Shown here in pieces: positions 1 through 7,905 of a stretch of DNA of 34,180 bases (the first letter of the stretch is position 1; every line of letters begins with the position of its first letter). Location: the IMG/VR virus record IMGVR_UViG_3300045016_000111, positions 1 through 34,180 of that record; one strand, written 5' to 3'. A program made the position numbers and the translations under genes. The notes below the pieces were generated by a model. The model did no database searches. It saw nothing but the letters and a program-made list of their open reading frames with translations, and was not told the DNA's origin. The stretch comes from a virus.

Positions 1-663
1 ATAAACATATGTAGTCGGTATCATAAAATGAGTCAATCCAATTTTATCTCTTACAGAATAACACCATTCAGAATCAACACCATAATGACTAGTTTGAATA
101 CCAAGAGGTATCGCCTCAACCAATGATCTCCAAGTCAAACAACAACCAAACGTATTATAGCAACATTCAACAGGTTCTTTTGGTAGTTTACTACTGCCAA
201 AAGGTTCGTGCAAAAAATCATGATATGATTCTCTCCAATTCTCTATTTTCTTACCGGCCCAGTAAACAGTTTTATTCTCTTTACTATGGTACATCATAGG
301 AGTAACTGAAGCAGTAGTATTGCATCTTTCTTTCAACTCCTTAACAAGAATCGTTAACCAATCATTGCACTCAACTGGAATTTCAATATCATCATTCATC
401 CAGCAAATGAATTGGCCAGTCGATTCAGGAAAAACCTTAACCACATTCCTAACTTGCGCTCTTTCTTTATGCAAAAAGAGTTTGATCTTTCCGTCATCGG
501 CCATTTTTTTAAGATATGATTCAAGTTCTGGTACTCCACTTGCATCATCGGTAACAATGATTTCATAATCTGGATATATGGTATAGGATATAATAGATTC
601 CAAACATGCTTTAATATAAACTAGCTGTTTGTATGTTGGTATGATTATACTTACCCTACCCAT
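1..663 (-). CDS. GT2-type glycosyltransferase, C-terminus cut by window edge
   Basis: The reading frame is open from an ATG at 663 to the left edge (221 codons, no stop). The N-terminus RVSIIIPTYKQLVYIKACLESI is the opening strand and helix of GT-A family 2 glycosyltransferases. Next comes IIVTDDASG (D39, D40), where the nucleotide-sugar is usually bound, and CWMNDDIEIP (N90-D91-D92), the position of the metal-binding DXD motif. The family transfers a sugar from a nucleotide donor; donor and acceptor cannot be read here. The start follows the stop of the radical-SAM-like gene by 10 bases, with GGAG only 2 bases before the ATG, so translation is probably coupled to it. Plausible roles are glycosylation of a virion protein or alteration of the host surface; both are inference. 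The shadow frame on the plus strand at 320-568 is not a gene. Confidence 0.85.
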   Translation of the reverse strand, partial: MGRVSIIIPTYKQLVYIKACLESIISYTIYPDYEIIVTDDASGVPELESYLKKMADDGKIKLFLHKERAQVRNVVKVFPESTGQFICWMNDDIEIPVECNDWLTILVKELKERCNTTASVTPMMYHSKENKTVYWAGKKIENWRESYHDFLHEPFGSSKLPKEPVECCYNTFGCCLTWRSLVEAIPLGIQTSHYGVDSEWCYSVRDKIGLTHFMIPTTYVY

Positions 664-673
664 CACTCCAGAA

Positions 674-1639
674 TCAAGATCCGGTTTCTTCTCCATGCTC
701 ATCTATTCCTTTCCTGCTATTATAGCTCTTACCATATTTTGATTCTTTCCGCAGGATTACCTTGATTCCGGTATCCTCTTCAATTTTTGATCTCATAGAA
801 TCTACATAAGATGCCGATTTGTTACCAAAAAGATTGAGCATGATTTCTTTACATCCGAGGCTTGCCAATTCTTTATATAAATCTATGTTTACATTTTGAA
901 TATTATCATTAAAGCCAAATGTGAAATTCTTTTCATGCATTAATTTTGCTAGCGTGACTGCTCTTTGTTTATCAAAACAAAATGCCTCATCACCAAAGAA
1001 AAATGATTTAACACCATAGGCATGGTTAATTGCCTCTGTTTCATTCATAATTCTTGATGTTGTAAAAACTTTGTGGCCAGCACACATCCAAGTTGGTCTG
1101 TAAGGACTACCTCTGCTCCCCAAAATCATAATAGCTTTCCGTCCATCAAGTTTTCGATAATATCCGTTCACATCCACAAGATGCCTGCTTGGTAGAGGGA
1201 GACGATTAATGTCTTTTACATCAACCTTGTATACTTTGCCCATTTCACTACGAGAATTAATATAATCGTTCATGAATGTTTTAATGGCTGTTTCTGGTTC
1301 ACCACGTATCACCACGTTAAACCCATCGTCATTTATGAACTTAATAATATTTTTAGATGGACCACTACCACAGGCAACCATAGTGGCTGATGGATTAATT
1401 GCCTTACACTGCGATACTATTTTCTTTGTAAGGCCATATTTATCATTGTCTATGTATATAACATAGACTACGCAATGGCCAAAGCACCATTGGCTTTTAT
1501 CTAGCCCATTTAAATCGTTAATTCTAACCTTGAATCCTTGTTCTTCCAGAACAGGAGCAAGTTGAAGTAAAAATAAAGGAGGGTCAAGTCTTCGATGATA
1601 AACATTAGCAAAAGGCATATTTATTAATTCTATTCTCAT
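674..1639 (-). CDS. Degenerate B12-binding/radical SAM-like protein lacking cluster cysteines
   Basis: The architecture is that of B12-binding radical SAM proteins. Residues about 1-125 resemble a cobalamin-binding Rossmann domain (LQLAPVLEEQGFKVRINDL; later VVIRGEPE). The linker DINRLPLPSRHLVDVNGYY is typical of the family. Residues about 168-285 resemble the first half of a radical SAM barrel (GVKSFFFGDEAFCFDKQRA; LASLGCKEIMLNLFG). Where the family has C-x3-C-x2-C (as in SRGCPYxCxFC), this protein reads SRGSPYRPTWMC: S178, P182 and M185 replace all three ligands, with a cysteine displaced to 186. At 321 residues it is also shorter than usual (commonly above 450), and the second half of the barrel is missing. 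It should not hold a normal [4Fe-4S] cluster. The frame is intact, with a good AAGGAGAG site 8 bases before ATG 1639. A non-enzymatic or partner role with the downstream glycosyltransferase is inference. Confidence 0.8.
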   Translation of the reverse strand: MRIELINMPFANVYHRRLDPPLFLLQLAPVLEEQGFKVRINDLNGLDKSQWCFGHCVVYVIYIDNDKYGLTKKIVSQCKAINPSATMVACGSGPSKNIIKFINDDGFNVVIRGEPETAIKTFMNDYINSRSEMGKVYKVDVKDINRLPLPSRHLVDVNGYYRKLDGRKAIMILGSRGSPYRPTWMCAGHKVFTTSRIMNETEAINHAYGVKSFFFGDEAFCFDKQRAVTLAKLMHEKNFTFGFNDNIQNVNIDLYKELASLGCKEIMLNLFGNKSASYVDSMRSKIEEDTGIKVILRKESKYGKSYNSRKGIDEHGEETGS

Positions 1640-1651
1640 AGCATACTCTCC

Positions 1652-1921
1652 TTACACATAAAATGTTCGTCTAGTTCTACTGCTTCGAGGTCTTTTCCCT
1701 AGAATTTTTGCCGTTTCTCGATTACCGCTAACCATACTGACATTTACAATATCGCCAATGCCTATGGACGAATCACCAGAAATATCTAATGCTTTCTTTT
1801 TAATTGCACCACTTCCTAATCTGATATCATATGTCCCGTCAATATTTATTGCAGTGACAGTAGCATCTGCAATATTATCTATTTGGGTTTGTTTTGCAAT
1901 CGATTTTATAAGTTTCTTCAT
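1652..1921 (-). CDS. Small basic protein with OB-fold-like core
   Basis: 89 residues. The central part (VTAINIDGTYDIRLGSG ... IGIGDIVNVSMVSGN) has the strand pattern and IGDxVxV turn seen in OB-fold modules of phage hub and spike proteins, followed by a basic tail (KRPRSSRTRR). Its ATG at 1921 overlaps the TGA of the preceding gene (ATGA), so the two are translationally coupled. It is the last of the tail-tip group before the radical-SAM-like gene. No catalytic motif is seen. A small tail-tip or hub accessory is the best guess; the OB assignment is by pattern only. Confidence 0.6.
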   Translation of the reverse strand: MKKLIKSIAKQTQIDNIADATVTAINIDGTYDIRLGSGAIKKKALDISGDSSIGIGDIVNVSMVSGNRETAKILGKRPRSSRTRRTFYV

Positions 1922-2235
1922 ATTTCTTCACCTGGCACGTAAGTCTCTACACTTATTGTAGACCATATCCCTCCAGCAGTAATCTTTATATTATGCTCCA
2001 CAATTTGATGTTTTGCATCTATTCCTAAATTTCCTTCTACTACTTCCACAATATTTGCAATGTAACAATCATCTTTATATGGAACCAAAATACTTTTCTT
2101 ATGAACCTTATACCAATTTTCATCAATAAAATGTTTACCACGCTGGACAGCAATCGGTATAGTCGTGATTAATGGGTCATTAATCGATGGCGCTTCTTTG
2201 TCGCCGCTTCCTCTTATGCAAATAATTTCTATCAT
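1918..2235 (-). CDS. Hypothetical tail-tip-region protein, 105 aa
   Basis: A compact protein, apparently rich in beta strands (IICIRGSGDKEAPSINDPLITTIPIA; later HQIVEHNIKITAGGIWSTISVETYVPGEEI). It overlaps its upstream neighbour by TAATG at 2235 and its downstream neighbour by ATGA at 1921, so the three genes form a tightly coupled unit. I do not recognise a family. Coupling and position suggest a small tail-tip or tail-completion protein. Confidence 0.65.
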   Translation of the reverse strand: MIEIICIRGSGDKEAPSINDPLITTIPIAVQRGKHFIDENWYKVHKKSILVPYKDDCYIANIVEVVEGNLGIDAKHQIVEHNIKITAGGIWSTISVETYVPGEEI

Positions 2236-2717
2236 TACTTTCTCTCAACCATATTAGAAGGTAAGTTTAGTGTTTTGCCACATTGCAGACACACACCTTT
2301 ATACACGTTTTTACCTCCAGCCCCACAACACCCCTTGATAAGGGTAACTTGACTACCACATCTCAAACATTTAGCAATTGCAGGAGTGGTCTCATTGTCT
2401 ATCTTCCCAACTATTTTTTCAATATGAGTATTTTGACTATGTTGAACTGATTGGGCAAATTTAGCATCTTCGCCATGATCTTGATCTGGTTTTGTTTTAA
2501 TAATTTTCCTTGGAGCCCGCATCATAAAGCCAATAACCATTTGTTGCATAGACTCCAACCAACCACTTATTTCAGTTTTTAGTGTTGGTTCATTCATCCC
2601 AATCTTTGGGAAAAAATCAGGATCTTTTACTTCAATATTAATGTTGGTTAGTAAATTTTTTTCATCATCAATACAAAATACAATCCTTACTTCATTTCTG
2701 TCAAAATACTTTTCCAT
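2235..2717 (-). CDS. Protein with C-terminal zinc ribbon, 160 aa
   Basis: The N-terminal half has strand-like segments (EVRIVFCIDDEKNLLTNINIEV) followed by an amphipathic helix (TEISGWLESMQQMVIGFMMRAP). The C-terminal 50 residues contain CLRCGS, GCCGAGG and CLQCGK, the paired CxxC knuckles of a treble-clef or zinc-ribbon fold with an extra Cys-Cys. The start is decided by AAGGAGG 6 bases before ATG 2717. It lies between the 703-aa Cys-rich protein and a coupled pair of small proteins. Zinc binding is inferred from cysteine spacing; the role is unknown. Confidence 0.7.
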   Translation of the reverse strand: MEKYFDRNEVRIVFCIDDEKNLLTNINIEVKDPDFFPKIGMNEPTLKTEISGWLESMQQMVIGFMMRAPRKIIKTKPDQDHGEDAKFAQSVQHSQNTHIEKIVGKIDNETTPAIAKCLRCGSQVTLIKGCCGAGGKNVYKGVCLQCGKTLNLPSNMVERK

Positions 2718-2727
2718 TTATTCCTCC

Positions 2728-4839
2728 TTACATTGATGGGTCATACACAACTACATCATGGCCTTTTGGTTCAAAAAAACTACTTTCATATGATCTGCTC
2801 CATGATGGTGAACCACCATGGACGATTTCATTGCCGCCTACTTCTGTTAGTTTTGAAAATGCATAAAATCTAAATGAATAGTCAAATGTACCATCACGTA
2901 CAACTCTAATTATCCACCCGCCTCCACTTGGATGTATTAACATAGACCACATACGGTCATATCCAAGATCCTCATCATCATAGCCAAGATCTTCATCAGC
3001 AACCATTTCAGCAGTGATCGGGTCATAACAATTGGGATTTGTTTGACCTTCTTGGCATCTAACCTCATGTATTGTGTCGGTAAATGCAGTTGTATAACTT
3101 CTAAATAACGGTGCATTTAGAGTAGTTCTGCCCCATACAAGAGCCATTTCGGGCATAGCAAGAAGAAATGCATATCGTGGTGTTATATCCTGATTACTTG
3201 GGTAGGTCATGGAAAATCCTCTTGTTTTCAAATCACCACTTTCAGGGTCACTATCATCTTCGCAATTACCGCGTTGCCAAGAATGATATTTTCTATAAAA
3301 ATATGATTCTTCACTCAATGGTATTACAACATCATATGATACACTCCAAGATGGATCACAAGAAGGGCATTCACCACCTAGGGGAGCAAGGCATATTCTG
3401 TCTTCTGAGGCTGCACCACCGGCTTTTTGAGACCAATATATCAATTCAAGATATGGTAATTCATCATGATAATCACCGAGTAAGTTATGAAGATAATCAC
3501 ATGTAAAGGCAGTTGGATTAGCTCTAACAAGTTGTGCTTGGATTTGTTGCCCAACAACATTATAACAATTACCGACACCATATTGTGAAATTCCCCAATC
3601 ACCTTCGTAAATATGTTCAATTGGTGGTATCATTGCAGGATAATTATAGCCACTTAATGTATACGAAAGTCTAGATCTGGCCTTATAGCATCTATCTACT
3701 TGAGTAACATCAAAATATTGCGTTTCATCATATTGATGAAATACACCACCTTCTTGAGTTACACCTGTATTCAAAAACGTAAGAGATACTGGGTGATCCC
3801 AGGTGTACGATCTCGTGCGATTGCTTCCTGGCATTACCATTGTATGGGCCGTTCTTCTACCTGTCGCAAAAATAATAGGTTCAGTTCCCTGTTCGCTACT
3901 AAGCCATATCCTTTCCGGTGTAAACCCTTGAACACAATCCCCACAACATGTACCGCCACAACTACCTGTACTTTGACTAGAAAGATCGTCAATATAGGTA
4001 TACTCTCTTGGTGAAGGCAAATCAGCATAAACAGTATATGACCAATAATAATTAGTAGAGCAAGTAAAACAACCGTTTCTGGCCCCATCACTACCGCACT
4101 GACAAAGCCAGCCTGGGCACCATGGATTATTCCTTAATTTATCGGCGTCGCTACAACCACCTTGGCATCCTGTTTGACCAACAATCCCCCAATAATCTTC
4201 TAGTTCTAATTCAAGCGTTACCGGATCTACCACATAAGTCAAAACTAAATGAGTGTATCTCATTTCGTCATCTTCTTCTGCATACGGAGATATTTGCCGG
4301 TCAACCAAAACTCCTATTCTATATACGTTATTTTCTGCAAACTTTACATCCAAAATACGTCCATATGTCGAAGGATAGTCATCGAGGTTCTGATATGCTA
4401 TAGATATATCATTTAGTATAATTCTGTAATTTCTAGGAGGGTCAATTGGTGTACCATCCGTCTCCCATTTGGATACTATAATTGGATCACCATTGATCCA
4501 AGCTTCTAGTGTGTATGCTCTTAAATCGGGTGACGGATAAGCAGTATATATCAATAAACCATGCATTAAACATCTTCGCGCACCATCTGGAAATCCAATT
4601 ACGCAGTGAGGTTCACCAAGATAATCATCCCATTCGATTTCAACTGTATCGCCAACCGAATAAGGGATGCTTGGATCATCAGGAACCCAACCACTCTGGC
4701 AATTATATCTCCAATCAACTCCATCCCAATCAACTCCATCTACATTGATATCAATACTATTCTCATTGATGGCGAGAATTGTAGCATGTTTAAATGACAT
4801 TCTTTCAACATAGTTAGAGAAAGCACTATACGTACCCAT
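2728..4839 (-). CDS. Large Cys-rich tail-tip protein with OB-like N-terminus
   Basis: The start is set at ATG 4839 (MGTYSAFSNYVERM), 5 bases after GGAGGG, rather than the ATG at 4860, which has no ribosome site; this gives 703 residues and a 14-base overlap with the gene before it. The N-terminus (HATILAINENSIDINVDG ... YSVGDTVEIEWDD) looks like the OB module of phage hub proteins. The middle is unusually cysteine-rich (CQGGCSDAD, CPGWLCQCG, CFTCS, CGGTCCGDC), and the rest is Tyr/Trp-rich and strand-like. Two in-frame tandem duplications are visible: GVDW-D-GVDW (exact 15-base repeat at 4711-4740) and DLGYDDE-DLGYDR (21-base repeat at 2958-2999). Position after the hub gene suggests a tail-tip or receptor-facing protein. 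No family is recognised with certainty. Confidence 0.7.
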   Translation of the reverse strand: MGTYSAFSNYVERMSFKHATILAINENSIDINVDGVDWDGVDWRYNCQSGWVPDDPSIPYSVGDTVEIEWDDYLGEPHCVIGFPDGARRCLMHGLLIYTAYPSPDLRAYTLEAWINGDPIIVSKWETDGTPIDPPRNYRIILNDISIAYQNLDDYPSTYGRILDVKFAENNVYRIGVLVDRQISPYAEEDDEMRYTHLVLTYVVDPVTLELELEDYWGIVGQTGCQGGCSDADKLRNNPWCPGWLCQCGSDGARNGCFTCSTNYYWSYTVYADLPSPREYTYIDDLSSQSTGSCGGTCCGDCVQGFTPERIWLSSEQGTEPIIFATGRRTAHTMVMPGSNRTRSYTWDHPVSLTFLNTGVTQEGGVFHQYDETQYFDVTQVDRCYKARSRLSYTLSGYNYPAMIPPIEHIYEGDWGISQYGVGNCYNVVGQQIQAQLVRANPTAFTCDYLHNLLGDYHDELPYLELIYWSQKAGGAASEDRICLAPLGGECPSCDPSWSVSYDVVIPLSEESYFYRKYHSWQRGNCEDDSDPESGDLKTRGFSMTYPSNQDITPRYAFLLAMPEMALVWGRTTLNAPLFRSYTTAFTDTIHEVRCQEGQTNPNCYDPITAEMVADEDLGYDDEDLGYDRMWSMLIHPSGGGWIIRVVRDGTFDYSFRFYAFSKLTEVGGNEIVHGGSPSWSRSYESSFFEPKGHDVVVYDPSM

Positions 4840-5755
4840 AGAAACCCTCCAAAACTTCATACGCAGATATTATTAATGCGTCTTCATCTCGTTGGGTGTT
4901 GCCAGAATTAAATCTAACATATGCAGGACCACCAATTTGGTTTGGTCTATCGATTATAGGATCACCACCAGGATAACTTTTTTGATCTTTTAAAATCATT
5001 ACTGAATCACCAACGGACCATGGATAATAATCAACTGAAAGCATATTTAATTGAATAGTTAATGGGTAGTCGTCCACTATATTCGAATACAAACTCACTT
5101 GGTATCTAGGAGGAATTTCATTATAGACTTGAGTTATTACCCCACTTGTAAGAGCAGGCGTTTCGTATAGCGAATATCCAATAGGGACTGGCTGTGTCAC
5201 ACCACCACATGATGTATTTCTAAAATATCCATCAACACGATACATCATGCCTGGGATAATTTTCCCTATATCCCAAAATTCTTCAGTTCCTGGCGGGTGC
5301 TTTCCTTCACCACCAATTCCACATCCACGGCAATAATCAGCATTTCTATCATCACCATCGGGGTAAAGAACAATATCAGGATCACTATTTTTAGTATGAA
5401 TATACTTCATTATTGTGTTCCAGCTTTCTCCCCAGACAGTCTTTGCTTTTAATTCTATTTTTTCAAGAATACATTTGTTTGGGTTATCCCATTTAACTAC
5501 TACACGGTCTTGGTCAAGACCAATCCATTGTATTGTTGTATCATAATTACAACCACAGGTTTCACCAATAGGGCATAATTTGACAACTGTTTTTTGCCCA
5601 GAAGTACAAATTGATCCAACTGGACAAATAGGGACCACAACAAATGTCATCCCTATTTCGTCAATTCTTTGTGATTTAATGCTTTGACCGCTGGTATATT
5701 CTAGTGAATTATCAGATATTTCGTTCGGGCATATTTCTATAGTATATCGTGGCAT
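4826..5755 (-). CDS. Cys-rich tail-tip protein, about 309 aa
   Basis: The start is chosen at ATG 5755 (MPRYTIEICPNEI), 4 bases after AAAGGGTG; a GTG 21 bases upstream is in frame but lies across that ribosome site. The protein is rich in cysteine (CPVGSICTSG, CPIGETCGCN, CRGCGIGG) and in Pro/Gly/Tyr. Near the C-terminus, LTIQLNMLSVDYYPWSVGDSVMILKDQ repeats the strand-turn-VGDxV pattern of its downstream neighbour, so both probably carry an OB-like module. Its end overlaps the next gene. I infer a structural protein of the tail tip; disulfide or metal stabilisation is possible but not shown. Confidence 0.7.
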   Translation of the reverse strand: MPRYTIEICPNEISDNSLEYTSGQSIKSQRIDEIGMTFVVVPICPVGSICTSGQKTVVKLCPIGETCGCNYDTTIQWIGLDQDRVVVKWDNPNKCILEKIELKAKTVWGESWNTIMKYIHTKNSDPDIVLYPDGDDRNADYCRGCGIGGEGKHPPGTEEFWDIGKIIPGMMYRVDGYFRNTSCGGVTQPVPIGYSLYETPALTSGVITQVYNEIPPRYQVSLYSNIVDDYPLTIQLNMLSVDYYPWSVGDSVMILKDQKSYPGGDPIIDRPNQIGGPAYVRFNSGNTQRDEDALIISAYEVLEGFYGYV

Positions 5756-5765
5756 CTTACACCCT

Positions 5766-6713
5766 TTAATCGGCACTTACTTCAAAATTATCATTTGCCA
5801 ACATATCGCCTGCCGTTGGTTGATATCCTTGTTTTACAACTGTAATTGCATGTGTTCCGGTCGATAACTTACCGGCATACCATTCACCATTTGATCCAGT
5901 TACTCCGCTTTTTGTTCCTCCATCAATTGAAACAGACGCACCTTGAATTACTTGCCCAGATATAGCATCTTGTACCACAATAGTCACATCATTTTCTCCA
6001 AGATCGCAATCATTTCTATATTGGATTACCAAATTGGCTTTTTGTATTGTTGGTGCTGCTTCATCTGCTTCATCTTCGCCCTCAAGGATTCTTGTTCCAC
6101 CAGATTCACTTGACGAAACTCTATTAGTATAATCTTGGCCAAGTTGGTCTAATTGCGAATCTGAAATACTACCGGGCCACCATCCACCAAGTTCAATTGC
6201 ATATGCAATAACGTCAGCTTCTTGATTACATATGTGATAATATCTGTTAAAACGCGATTGGTAAGTTATTAAAATTACACCATATCCATCCTTATCTGGA
6301 TCTTCAGTAACAAAAACCCGGTTGCTGCCTTTGAGTAATTTGATTTTACCAAGCGATTTTCCAATCCATTCATATCTTATAACTGACCAAATCGGTTTAG
6401 AGGCAGATCCTGCAAAATTCGTAAGCGAAATATATTCAGTCACTTCTTCGCCTACATTTGGTGAATCCTGAAAAGAATTGCCAAGAGTTGCGCCTAGACG
6501 ATAAGGGCCACTAGCATACACTCTATAGTATGCTCTATCACCTGGTGCAAAGCAGGTTTTACTATTGTTATACTCATCATCAAATTCCATGCTTAATGAA
6601 AAAACAGTGCCGATTCTATCAAGATTGCAAGTCTCGACAAATTCAACGCTTAAGACTCCCTTGGCTCTATTTTCTTTTTGCGTTTGTACATCGGTTTCAA
6701 CAATTCGTGCCAT
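5766..6713 (-). CDS. Tail-tip protein: shared SKPI/WIG domain plus Ig-like carboxypeptidase-regulatory-type domain
   Basis: Residues about 18-60 (LSVEFVETCNLDR ... SLSMEFDDEYNNSKTCFAPG) match the N-terminus of the 185-aa protein two genes upstream. Residues about 90-170 carry the SASKPIWSVIRYEWIGKSLGKI ... ILITYQSRFNRYYHI module shared with both preceding genes. The last 80 residues (TIVVQDAISGQVIQGASVSIDG ... GWYAGKLSTGTHAITVVKQGYQ in pattern) form a carboxypeptidase-regulatory-like beta sandwich, common on phage tail proteins. ATG 6713 follows GAGGTG, which overlaps the TAG stop of the hub gene. A surface-exposed tail-tip component is the likely role. Confidence 0.75.
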   Translation of the reverse strand: MARIVETDVQTQKENRAKGVLSVEFVETCNLDRIGTVFSLSMEFDDEYNNSKTCFAPGDRAYYRVYASGPYRLGATLGNSFQDSPNVGEEVTEYISLTNFAGSASKPIWSVIRYEWIGKSLGKIKLLKGSNRVFVTEDPDKDGYGVILITYQSRFNRYYHICNQEADVIAYAIELGGWWPGSISDSQLDQLGQDYTNRVSSSESGGTRILEGEDEADEAAPTIQKANLVIQYRNDCDLGENDVTIVVQDAISGQVIQGASVSIDGGTKSGVTGSNGEWYAGKLSTGTHAITVVKQGYQPTAGDMLANDNFEVSAD

Positions 6714-6714
6714 C

Positions 6715-7905
6715 CTACACCTCTTCCTCTATTGGATTTCCATCTGCATCAAATTCACTTATAACATCCTCAACAGCATAAAGAAGACCAGTTCCTTCAA
6801 CACTTATGATTACCTCATATTTATCATATTCAGCTACGTAAGTAATTGAAAGAACGCCAAATCCAGATATACTACTCAAAAGGCCATTATAACCTCTTTC
6901 ATGAGTAATGCTTCCTAAATTTGTGCCTATCCATGTAGTTGATGTAATTGATTTTATTGGTTTAGAAACACTTGATTTACCATTATTAAACACAATTTCT
7001 TCTGTTAACGCTTCCGTATAAGTACCTCTATGCGAATATGACCCAACAGTAGTATCGAATGTGTAATCCAGATCTAATGGCGATGAATAAACTTTAATAT
7101 TAAAAGGCTCTTTAACTGGCAAGCAATCGTAATCTTCATATAATTCGATCATGAGAGATTTATTTGGTTCGTTTGTTCCAGAACCATAACCAGTCACTTC
7201 AACCTTATTGTATCCTATTGGATTTTCAATTTGCTCATCAATTTGTACTATTTCATCAAGTTCAGTAAAAAGTTGAACTGCGGTAGCATTTGCCGAAATT
7301 ACATAATTTTTATAATCCGCGATAAGATTACCATCAGGTTTACTCCTTAATCTACCACCAGGAACTTGGACAAGTTTGTTAATTATTTGAATCGGTGTCA
7401 TGTTTAAAACTGTAAAGTTATCGGAATAAACTGGAAAATCATCAATAGTAAAATCGCATGTTACACCAGATCCAGATAGAACTGATGAAATAATTTGGCT
7501 TGCCATGAGATTGCCAGATTGCCATAAATTATCTGCATCTTGCTGGTCTACTATAGGCTCAGAGTATGGAGTATCAAGGGTAGCAGCTTTTGATCTGCCC
7601 CACACTGAAAATGATCTGCCTTCACTTTTCATACTAGTGGTACGTCTTTCAAGCAAAAACTTATACTCTACATCATTAATAATAATGGTAATTCTTTCTT
7701 GCCCCCAATTAGTATCTGGATTACATAAAGTTGAAAAAAGATTAATCGCAGTAGCAGAATCAAGTTCAGATGTAAAATTAATAGTTACGGTATTGACATA
7801 ATCGTCCTCAGAAAAAGATAAATCAACACTTTCTATGTATTGATGAACTTTTTCATCATCAATCAAAATAGACACAGTGTAAGTTATCTCGTTATAGTAG
7901 GACAT
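6715..7905 (-). CDS. Probable baseplate hub / tail-tip protein with fused SKPI/WIG domain
   Basis: 396 residues from ATG 7905, which overlaps the stop of the gene before it (TAATG), with GGAGA 9 bases upstream; a TTG at 7914 is rejected because it abuts the ribosome site. The first 250 residues look like a phage hub protein of the T4 gp27 / Mu gp44 / lambda-tip type: paired barrel strands (VSILIDDEKVHQYIESVDLSFSEDD in pattern), a central VWGRSKAATLDTPYSE stretch, and MTPIQIINKLVQVPGG ahead of a second barrel. The C-terminal 150 residues are fused to the SSVSKPIKSITSTTWIGTNLGSI ... VLSITYVAEYDKY module also found in the genes on both sides. The hub call rests on pattern and position. Confidence 0.7.
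   Translation of the reverse strand: MSYYNEITYTVSILIDDEKVHQYIESVDLSFSEDDYVNTVTINFTSELDSATAINLFSTLCNPDTNWGQERITIIINDVEYKFLLERRTTSMKSEGRSFSVWGRSKAATLDTPYSEPIVDQQDADNLWQSGNLMASQIISSVLSGSGVTCDFTIDDFPVYSDNFTVLNMTPIQIINKLVQVPGGRLRSKPDGNLIADYKNYVISANATAVQLFTELDEIVQIDEQIENPIGYNKVEVTGYGSGTNEPNKSLMIELYEDYDCLPVKEPFNIKVYSSPLDLDYTFDTTVGSYSHRGTYTEALTEEIVFNNGKSSVSKPIKSITSTTWIGTNLGSITHERGYNGLLSSISGFGVLSITYVAEYDKYEVIISVEGTGLLYAVEDVISEFDADGNPIEEEV

Noticed and set aside
674-1639. CFGHC (residues 52-56) as an alternative iron-sulfur site
   Set aside because: It lacks the third cysteine at the right spacing and lies in the B12-like domain, not on the first barrel loop.
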